A DNA stretch of 64,000 nucleotides from Burkholderia lata (GTDB taxonomy: Bacteria > Pseudomonadota > Gammaproteobacteria > Burkholderiales > Burkholderiaceae): the NCBI RefSeq assembly GCF_000012945.1, contig NC_007510.1:2542001-2606000 (forward strand), read 5' to 3'. A program made the position numbers and the translations under genes. Shown piece after piece: positions 53,839 to 60,956 of this stretch (positions are counted from its first letter, which is position 1; each line of letters opens with the position of its first letter). Under the pieces are notes generated by a model. It was given only the letters and a program-made list of their open reading frames with translations. It did no database searches and was not told the origin of the DNA.

Positions 53839-54930
53839 TCAGTTGTGCTTCGGAGCGAATCGGGTGATCAGGTCCTGTTCGAGCTGGCGCAGGCGCGGCG
53901 CGTCCTGCTCGCGCTGGCGCTTGCCGTCGGCGATGATCTGCGTGACGTCGTCGAATGCGCCGAACAGCTGCTGCTGCGCGTATTCGAACGTATCGGTCGA
54001 GATCACCGGGCGCTGGCCGAGCTTCGCGACTTCCTGCGCGTTCTGGCGGTTCAGGTCGGCCTGCGCGCGGATCGCCTCGTCGGCTGCGTCGTACGTCGCG
54101 TTCGCGAGTGCCGCCGCGCGTTTCGTGCTGAGCTGCTCGAGGTAGAGCGCGAACGCGTTGGTCCACGCGGGGATCAGCACGGTCTTGATCGTCATGAACT
54201 TCGACGTCAGCGTGCGTTTCTGGTCCTGCTCCATCCGGATTTGCGGCGCGAGCTGCTTCGACATCAGCATCGCGCGATCGAGGTCGTCGAGCTTGCTTTC
54301 GAGCGCGTCGACCTTGCGCTTCACGTCGAGCAGGCGCTGTGCGGCGAACGCATCGTCCGCCGGCTGCTGGCCGGCCGCGAGATGCGCGCGCAGCGTCGCG
54401 AGCGCCGTTTCGCCGTGCGCCTTCGACTGCGCGAGCTCCTGGTGCAGCGCGTAGTTGTCGTTGTACATCCGCTCGAGCTCGTCGATGCCGGCCTTCTGGC
54501 GCTGCGCATGGTTCTCGAGTTCGACGACGAGCGTGTCCATCCGCTTGCTCACCGACTCGTATTGCGACAGCAGCTTCTCCTTGGTCGAGCGGAACAGCCG
54601 CGTGACCTGCGTGAGCAACCCGCCCTTGTCGGCGCCGCGCGGGTCGAGCCCCTTCGCGGTCGAGATCAGTTCGTTGAGCTTGTCGCCGAACTGGTCGGCA
54701 TCCGACGCACGGACGCTTGCGAGAATCTGCTGGGAGAAGGCCGCGATCCGCGTGCCCTGCGTCGCGCCGAGCTGGTCGATCTCGTCGACGGTGATCAGGC
54801 GGACATTCTCCGCCGGGCGTGCTGCCGGCACGGCAACGGCGGCGGCAGGCATGACGACGGGTGACGAAGACGGGGTGGAAGGACGATCGCTGACCGCATC
54901 GGAGTTCTTGTCATCGAATAGCGGCTTCAT
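53839..54930 (-). CDS. telA: Toxic anion resistance protein TelA/KlaA family
   Basis: 363 residues. The long helical TelA core includes EKLLSQYESVSKRMDTLVVE, LENHAQRQKAGIDELERMYN and MEQDQKRTLTSKFMTIKTVL, IPAWTNAF, a very conserved TelA segment. The first 50 residues are low-complexity. TelA proteins accompany Ter systems and confer tolerance to tellurite and other stresses through an unknown mechanism. It is the first gene of the minus-strand operon, with the VWA gene 20 bp behind. The ATG at 54930 is preferred over the longer basic N-terminal extension starting at 54975. Confidence 0.93.
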   Translation of the reverse strand: MKPLFDDKNSDAVSDRPSTPSSSPVVMPAAAVAVPAARPAENVRLITVDEIDQLGATQGTRIAAFSQQILASVRASDADQFGDKLNELISTAKGLDPRGADKGGLLTQVTRLFRSTKEKLLSQYESVSKRMDTLVVELENHAQRQKAGIDELERMYNDNYALHQELAQSKAHGETALATLRAHLAAGQQPADDAFAAQRLLDVKRKVDALESKLDDLDRAMLMSKQLAPQIRMEQDQKRTLTSKFMTIKTVLIPAWTNAFALYLEQLSTKRAAALANATYDAADEAIRAQADLNRQNAQEVAKLGQRPVISTDTFEYAQQQLFGAFDDVTQIIADGKRQREQDAPRLRQLEQDLITRFAPKHN

Positions 54931-55365
54931 GTGGCTACCACGTTTCCTTTTCTGCTTTCTGCTGCGTGTTGTCATGCGCGCGAGGCGCGCATCCGCGATT
55001 GCCGCCGTGCTCTCTCACGGGCGGCAGACGGACAATAAAGGGCGACGACGCGGTGCGTCAAGGGATGCGAATCTTTCATTTTCCATACGCTTTGTAATGT
55101 ATGAGATGGAAATCTCGATACGGCTCCGGGTGACGTGAGGACACATGCCTTGATGGAGCGTGAATCCGGATTTCTCGGGAAACGTGGGCAGCGAATAATA
55201 GAAAGTGTTTTGAAAGAATTAGTCTTTTGTTATTCCGCTGATTGTTACAGATTGCTTAATACGGTGAGCGCCATTGTCGCGACGCATCACGCGGCGGTGA
55301 ATGTGTCAAAGCCCGTCATGCAGGCTTGCGATGTTCTCTCTCCCGCAATCGTCCTGTGGCGGGTT
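54931..55365. other. 435-bp intergenic region between telA and the T6SS effector cassette
   Basis: No convincing gene. It includes AT-richer DNA around 55180-55260 and presumably carries the promoter of the telA operon on its left side. The frame at 55135-55692 on the plus strand overlaps the effector-cassette gene and is not credible. I see no terminator with a clear stem here. Confidence 0.55.
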
Positions 55366-56703
55366 CTACTCCGAATAGCCCTGCGACGTCGGACCTGCAT
55401 CATGACGACGGCCCCACCACGGCAAGTACGCGTTGTTTCCACCGCGCGCGCGGAACCAGTTCTTGCTGGTGTCGATCGGTGTCAGCTTCGACGGTGCGAC
55501 CACCACCACTGCCGTCGGATGCTCGGTGTCGGTCGTTCCCGCCACGAGCACGTTTCCGCCGAGGTGCTTCGCTCGGCCGATCGCCAACGCGACATCGGTC
55601 AACGCCGCGCCGGCACCCATGTCACCGAGCAATGCCGACGTATTGAAGGTCTGTGCGTGGAGGTCGTATTCCGGCAGCACTTCGGTCAGTGATTGCGATA
55701 GCGCGGCGGCCCTTGCCGACGCAGCATCGCTGCCCTTGCCTGCGTCGTGAATGACGTAGTTCAGTGACGAGACCGTGACGCCGGCATTGCTCGCCGCTGC
55801 GTCGATCGTCGATGCCCATGCCCGCACCACGCGGCTCGCGCCTTGCTTCGCCTCGAAATCGTCGACGTTGCTTCGTGCAGCCTTGCCGATCCACGCCAGC
55901 GGTTCGCGCTCGGTCTTCAAATTCGGGCCGGCGAGGAACAGCAGCACCATGTTCTCGTTGATCTGTTCGTCCTGCGGCGGAAAGCTTGGCGCGTCCCAGT
56001 TCATCACCCAGACGCTTTTGTCGGGGTGTACGGCCAGATAGTCCAGTGCAGCGTTCAGCGACGTGAAACCGGCGTTTCCTTGACCTGACGTCACGTGCAC
56101 ATCGGGCGGCGTATCGCGGCTCCATAGATTTTTTGCAGACGGGTTGCCGATTTCGAAGATGGTGACAGCGCGATCCTGCAAATAAGCCGCTGCCAGTTCA
56201 GGGTTCAACCGATCGCTGGGAACAGCCAACTCGACATGAATGCCGGCCAGCTCTCGCCAGTTCCACCGCCAGCGCGGGCTGACGGTATAGAAGTAGTCGC
56301 CGTTCAAAAAATAGCGTGTGCGAAACAGCACCAGGAGTTTGTCGACATACTTTTCATAGAACCCGGAAAACGACTCACTGCCCCGATTACCATCTGCAAC
56401 GATGGATATCGGTTGCAAGGTCGTGTATTTCGCGGGTTTGGTCCGCACCATATCGTCGTTGCTGTTCGGCTTGACCAATCCGAGCGTCCACAGCAATTGC
56501 CACTCGGTCGGATAATCTCGACGCTGCAGCGGATTAAGCCATTCCAGCCCCACAACCTGCGCAACGAAGGGCGCGTCAGACGCACCTACGGCAGTTTGCG
56601 CCGATATAGCGCTCGCCTCCGCCCGCACCGGCAAGGCCGACAGGATTACCGCCGCCGCACTCACAACGAATCCGACGTGCCTGACAAGAGTGAAGCGGTA
56701 CAT
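55366..56703 (-). CDS. DUF2875-like T6SS effector-associated protein, copy 1 (exported)
   Basis: 445 residues. The N-terminus MYRFTLVRHVGFVVSAAAVI, LSALPVRAEASA, is a probable signal peptide, so the protein should reach the periplasm. The rest shares about 90% identity over its C-terminal 260 residues with copy 2 at 57104, including a 44-residue identical block (NPSAKNLWSRD...HPDKS). The Tle3-type lipase gene and VgrG lie upstream in the cassette. DUF2875-type proteins accompany Tle3 in Pseudomonas, where cassette partners serve as adaptor and immunity proteins; which role this copy has cannot be told. CAGGAA precedes the ATG. Confidence 0.75.
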   Translation of the reverse strand: MYRFTLVRHVGFVVSAAAVILSALPVRAEASAISAQTAVGASDAPFVAQVVGLEWLNPLQRRDYPTEWQLLWTLGLVKPNSNDDMVRTKPAKYTTLQPISIVADGNRGSESFSGFYEKYVDKLLVLFRTRYFLNGDYFYTVSPRWRWNWRELAGIHVELAVPSDRLNPELAAAYLQDRAVTIFEIGNPSAKNLWSRDTPPDVHVTSGQGNAGFTSLNAALDYLAVHPDKSVWVMNWDAPSFPPQDEQINENMVLLFLAGPNLKTEREPLAWIGKAARSNVDDFEAKQGASRVVRAWASTIDAAASNAGVTVSSLNYVIHDAGKGSDAASARAAALSQSLTEVLPEYDLHAQTFNTSALLGDMGAGAALTDVALAIGRAKHLGGNVLVAGTTDTEHPTAVVVVAPSKLTPIDTSKNWFRARGGNNAYLPWWGRRHDAGPTSQGYSE

Positions 56704-56830
56704 GAGTATTCCTGACCTAGTCGGTCGATAACCCGTTGAACGCCGACCAGCCCGCATCGGAGCCCGGTCGAAACCGGAACCCCAACTCCATTCCCAATGA
56801 TGAGTTCGTCGCGGTAGCCGGCCCAACGAC

Positions 56831-57094
56831 TCATTCCCGCCCTGACGACGCCAGACTCGAAATCAGCGTCGCGCCACACGAAGTCTTGTGACCATCGAAC
56901 GCCGCGGGTTTTCCGTCGACGATCACCTGCGGATCGCCTTCGGCGATAAAGCAAGCCTGATGCCCCGAGATCGGGCAGACGCACGTGTCACCGAGCCGGG
57001 CAACCGGCCGCCCCATCACTTCACTGACCGCGCTGCCCGTCACGACCTGGCCGCCGTGGCTCGTCGCGTCGCCGACCCGAATGATTCCGCGCAT
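56831..57094 (-). CDS. PAAR domain T6SS spike-tip protein
   Basis: 87 residues, almost all PAAR: MRGIIRVGDATSHGGQVVTG, VARLGDTCVCPISGH and AEGDPQVIVDGKPAAFDGHK. The conserved His and Cys residues that bind the tip zinc ion are present (HGG, CVCPISGHQAC, DGHKTSC). PAAR proteins cap the VgrG trimer and help load effectors. AAGGAG lies 5 bp before the ATG. It sits between the two DUF2875-like genes, 9 bp after the first transcribed one. Confidence 0.93.
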   Translation of the reverse strand: MRGIIRVGDATSHGGQVVTGSAVSEVMGRPVARLGDTCVCPISGHQACFIAEGDPQVIVDGKPAAFDGHKTSCGATLISSLASSGRE

Positions 57095-57103
57095 GCGGGC
57101 TCC

Positions 57104-58585
57104 TTATTCCGAATAGCCTTGCGATGCCTGACGCGCATCGTGACGGCGGCCCCACCACGGCAAGTACGCGTTGTTTTCACCGCGTGCGCGAAACCAGTTC
57201 TTGCCCGCGTCGATCGGCGTCAGCTTCGACGGTGCGACCACCACCACTGCCGTCGGATGCTCGGTGTCGGTCGTTCCGGCTACGAGCACATTTCCGCCGA
57301 GGTGATTCGCTCGGCCGATCGCCAGAACCACATCAGTCAATGCCGCGCCGGCACCCATGTCACCTAGCAGCGCTGCCGTATTGAAGGTTTGCGTACGGAA
57401 GTCGTATTCCGGCAGCACTTCCGTCAGCGTTTGCGACAGTGAGGCAATCCGCGTCGATGCGGCGTCGCTGCCCTTGCCTGCGTCGTGCACGACGTAGTTC
57501 AACGATGACACGGGTACGCCCGCATTGCTCGCCGCCGTATCGATCGTCGATTTCCAAGCCTGTACCGCGCGGCTCGCGCCTTGTTTCGCCTCGAAATCCT
57601 TGACGTTGCTTCGTGCAGCCTTGCCAATCCAGGCAAGCGGCTCACGCTCGGTCTTCAGATCCGGGCCGGCGAGGAACAGCACCGCCATGTTCTCGTTGAT
57701 CTGTTCGTCCTGCGGCGGAAAGCTCGGCGCGTCCCAGTTCATCACCCATGCGCTTTTGTCCGGATGCACGGCCAGATAGTCGAGTGCCGCGTTCAGCGAC
57801 GTGAAGCCGGCGTTGCCTTGACCTGACGTCACGTGCACATCGGGCGGCGTATCACGGCTCCAGAGATTTTTTGCGGACGGATTCCCAATTTCGAAAATAT
57901 TAACAATCTGGCCTCGCAAATGTGAGGCCGCAAACGCAGGGTTGAGTCGACCAGCGGGAATGGCCAGCTCAACATGCATTCCAGCCAACTCCCGCCACTT
58001 CCTCTGATCATCTGAGCTAACCGTATAAAAATAATCCTGATTCGTAAAATATCGCGTACGAAAAAGTATCAGCAGCTCATTGACGTATTTTTTATAGAAT
58101 CCGGAAAAAGATTCACGCCCCCAACGACCGTCAGCCACGATGGAAATCGGCTGTAACGTAGAATATTTTTTCGGATTGGTCCGAACCATGTCATCGTTGA
58201 CATTCGGCTTTACCAAGCCCAGCGTCCACAATATCTGCCACTCCGTGGGGTAATCCCTGCGCTGCAGCGGGTTCATCCAGCCAAGCCCGACGACCTGGGC
58301 AACGAACGGTCTGGACGCCTCTGCTCCGACAACTGGAATCGCCTTTTCCGCCGATGAGGCAGCAACTGCACGCGGCCCTGCAATCAGCGTTGCGAATGCA
58401 AATACCATGATTGCCACAAGCCCTGGAACCAATACCAAACGCTTCATCAGAGTTCCCATACTTAACGATGCTCCTGTCGCCCCATCAGACGAAACCAATA
58501 TCAAAAATGATGCTCCCAACGCGAGAAGCAACGCAGCGACTGCAATTCCAAATCGGCGCGGCCAGGTAGCGATGACCGACCTCAT
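57104..58585 (-). CDS. DUF2875-like T6SS effector-associated protein, copy 2 (membrane-anchored)
   Basis: 493 residues, about 48 longer than copy 1 because of two N-terminal hydrophobic segments (about 12-32 and 52-70), suggesting membrane anchoring rather than simple export. The body resembles copy 1 throughout and is nearly identical after residue 225. Its ATG overlaps the stop of the Tle3-like lipase gene (ATGA), so the two are translated together, the usual arrangement of effector with cognate adaptor or immunity protein. Confidence 0.78.
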   Translation of the reverse strand: MRSVIATWPRRFGIAVAALLLALGASFLILVSSDGATGASLSMGTLMKRLVLVPGLVAIMVFAFATLIAGPRAVAASSAEKAIPVVGAEASRPFVAQVVGLGWMNPLQRRDYPTEWQILWTLGLVKPNVNDDMVRTNPKKYSTLQPISIVADGRWGRESFSGFYKKYVNELLILFRTRYFTNQDYFYTVSSDDQRKWRELAGMHVELAIPAGRLNPAFAASHLRGQIVNIFEIGNPSAKNLWSRDTPPDVHVTSGQGNAGFTSLNAALDYLAVHPDKSAWVMNWDAPSFPPQDEQINENMAVLFLAGPDLKTEREPLAWIGKAARSNVKDFEAKQGASRAVQAWKSTIDTAASNAGVPVSSLNYVVHDAGKGSDAASTRIASLSQTLTEVLPEYDFRTQTFNTAALLGDMGAGAALTDVVLAIGRANHLGGNVLVAGTTDTEHPTAVVVVAPSKLTPIDAGKNWFRARGENNAYLPWWGRRHDARQASQGYSE

Positions 58586-60933
58586 AAAATGCCCCCGATC
58601 TTCAGGAAAAGTCCGCCATCTCTTTCATCATGTATCTTGGGCGGCATTTTTGCGTACTCTTCCGTATCAATCCAGTCCCGCAAAAACAATCTATTACACT
58701 TTCCGGTTGAAATATATTCCGCCATCTGACCGTTTGGATTGCTACCATCACCGCCATCGTCGACATCAGCACTGCCATCGTCGACATCAGCACTGCCATC
58801 ACCGCCATCACCGCCACCATCTTCGGCATCATCACCCAGGCCCTTTACGAACCTCCAATCAGCCTGGATTCTGAATTCCTCCAAATCAGCCGCAGTCAAA
58901 TAGCAAAGTCCAATGGCCACATCGTAAGCCAACGCCTTTTCAGCATGGTCCTTGTTGGTCATGATGGTCGAATGATTGGTGGGATTATTCTTGTCCCCGC
59001 CGTTCAGAATCTCGAAGATCTCCTTGTTCCGCCATTCGGTATAGTCAGCGCTCGCTGCGTCCGGATCGTCCTCTCCGACCACCTTTCCGTCCTTGTCGAC
59101 CCAGCTGCGATTCCCTGATCTCCGCGCCTCCATCCGCAGAATGGAGTGATCCTCGTATCGCTGCGCAGCCTCGGATAATGCGTCACCCTTTGCTTTCAGC
59201 GGGTCGCCCGCGGGCGTCGCAAATTTTTCTGACTTTGTGTCGAAGTTGTCGTACGGATCGTCATCCCGCTTGTCCTTCTTACCGGCATCGCGTCCGGCGG
59301 ACGGGGGATCGTAACCCTCGTTGAAGTCTGCTCCTTTGAGCAGATTCCCATCCGCATCGCATGCGCCCGATGCCTTGCCGTAGCGCAACGCCTTTGGAAA
59401 GAAGCGAGTTTCCTTGTCAAGCATCGGTGCCGTAATCGGGATTTCCCATTTTTCCGGCGGCAGGGCATTGACCTCCATGTGCGACAAGTTGAACAGGTAG
59501 AGGGCTGGGCTCGTTACAAACGTGACAAACTTCGCGAGCCAACCTTCATTGGAATGCATGCCTCGCGCAAAACCGTACCGCGCGGGCGGTGACGGCGGAT
59601 ACCAAAACCCCTCCTCCTTGTTCGTGCTGCTACGCCAGTCATTCTCCCAATACTGGTATTTCTTGTTGTCACCGCCGACCTCGAAATTCGACGCGAATAC
59701 GCGTTGCGAGAAAACACCCCATGCGTTCGTCGCACTGATCTCTTCGATGCTCATGCCGCGCCAGCCGATCCCTTGAACGGGCAGCGCGGAAATAACCTGA
59801 TCATGCGGGCAGCAATACAGTGTCACTCTCCCGTAGGTGTTCTTCTGGTACAACCCGTGCGCCTCCCGGTCCTTGGCTGCGCTATACGGTTTACCGCCGT
59901 TCTTCGACGGTCTTGCGTTTTCCATCGCGCGATCAAGATCTTCCGCAGGCATCTCCAGATCGGCTCGAGCGCGCAGGATATCGAAGTACTCCCTCAGCGT
60001 TTCCGTGCGCGCGACATAGGTCTCGCGCCCCACATGCCCGTTCTTGTCGCGTACCCCGCGCTGTGCCCAGGTATCGGTGAAGTTGCTCTCCACGAGGCTG
60101 TACGGCGGATTGGCGAGAACATAAGTGTCCGCGACGCAGCGTCCTTTCTTGCCCAACCGGTCCTTCACCTCGGGCAACCGGTCGCCGAGGAATGCAGCGG
60201 CGAGACCGATCATGTTGCCCTGGCTGTGGCACACGATCGTGATCGGCACGTCGGCCTGGCGCTTGCGGATCGACTCGACCAGGCGCGCAAGCCGCATTGC
60301 ACCCAGCACGCCGTAGGTACGCGGCGGCGTCGAATAGATCTTGCGATTGCCGACCGAGTTCATGTGCTGGACGGTCAGCCACAGAAAAAGCCGGTCATGC
60401 AGCCCGTCATTCCACAGATCCGGCAGGCTCGAACACCCACCCGCGAACGGCCCGCCACCCCAGTAGTTCTTCTCGTTGAGCATGATCTTGTCGCCATACT
60501 CTTTCAGCTCCTCGGCATTCGCGGCGTAACCCCACCGGAAATGAATGACGGGCGAAAAGGACGGATCGCGCTTGATGTACGTCTTCGACGACATTTCCGG
60601 ATTCAGAAATCCGTCAGACGTCAGGCTTTCGATATAGCTGACCGGCGACATCTGCCCGGCCACCGGCCCAAAATGGAACAGTTGATCGTCATACCGCCCC
60701 ATGCGCCGGTTCAATCCAGCGCACAGCCCTTCCTCGGCGTCCTTGAACCATTCGCCCTCCGAATTCACCCCGTGAACGAAAATGACGACACCCGGCAGCG
60801 GCATCTGCATCACGCACTGGAGGTCGTTGCGGTTGAACAGCGTCGTCCCCGCTCCACCACCCACCGACGTCTGCGACGGGTCGTCCGTCGACGGCTGTCC
60901 GCCCGGGTTCTGCGAAAAGTTGTAGTTGAACAT
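58582..60933 (-). CDS. Tle3-like T6SS phospholipase effector (DUF3274 family)
   Basis: 783 residues, alpha/beta hydrolase type. The N-terminal strand-loop GVVIFVHGVNSEGEWFKDAE (49-68) is the oxyanion region, and the nucleophile elbow ITIVCHSQGNMIGLAAAF places Ser at 237. The domain continues to the DUF3274-like region (EISATNAWGVFSQRVFAS). A low-complexity acidic Asp/Gly tract occupies 702-733. No signal peptide, as expected for a VgrG-delivered toxin that attacks membrane lipids of rival cells. It follows VgrG by 23 bp and overlaps the DUF2875-like gene by 4 bp. Confidence 0.88.
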   Translation of the reverse strand: MFNYNFSQNPGGQPSTDDPSQTSVGGGAGTTLFNRNDLQCVMQMPLPGVVIFVHGVNSEGEWFKDAEEGLCAGLNRRMGRYDDQLFHFGPVAGQMSPVSYIESLTSDGFLNPEMSSKTYIKRDPSFSPVIHFRWGYAANAEELKEYGDKIMLNEKNYWGGGPFAGGCSSLPDLWNDGLHDRLFLWLTVQHMNSVGNRKIYSTPPRTYGVLGAMRLARLVESIRKRQADVPITIVCHSQGNMIGLAAAFLGDRLPEVKDRLGKKGRCVADTYVLANPPYSLVESNFTDTWAQRGVRDKNGHVGRETYVARTETLREYFDILRARADLEMPAEDLDRAMENARPSKNGGKPYSAAKDREAHGLYQKNTYGRVTLYCCPHDQVISALPVQGIGWRGMSIEEISATNAWGVFSQRVFASNFEVGGDNKKYQYWENDWRSSTNKEEGFWYPPSPPARYGFARGMHSNEGWLAKFVTFVTSPALYLFNLSHMEVNALPPEKWEIPITAPMLDKETRFFPKALRYGKASGACDADGNLLKGADFNEGYDPPSAGRDAGKKDKRDDDPYDNFDTKSEKFATPAGDPLKAKGDALSEAAQRYEDHSILRMEARRSGNRSWVDKDGKVVGEDDPDAASADYTEWRNKEIFEILNGGDKNNPTNHSTIMTNKDHAEKALAYDVAIGLCYLTAADLEEFRIQADWRFVKGLGDDAEDGGGDGGDGSADVDDGSADVDDGGDGSNPNGQMAEYISTGKCNRLFLRDWIDTEEYAKMPPKIHDERDGGLFLKIGGIL
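58756..58797 (-). repeat. 21-bp tandem repeat inside the lipase gene
   Basis: ATCGTCGACATCAGCACTGCC occurs twice in a row, followed by GCCATCACC-type runs. It encodes the acidic Asp/Gly/Ser tract (GSADVDD repeated) near residues 711-730. Such exact in-frame repeats expand or shrink by slippage, so the linker length may vary between strains. Confidence 0.8.
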
Positions 60934-60956
60934 GTTGTTTTTCTTGAAGACTCAGC

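Noticed and set aside
55135..55692. Plus-strand 185-residue open frame before the effector cassette
   Set aside because: Its second half is antisense to the well-supported DUF2875-like gene, and the first half has no coding features.
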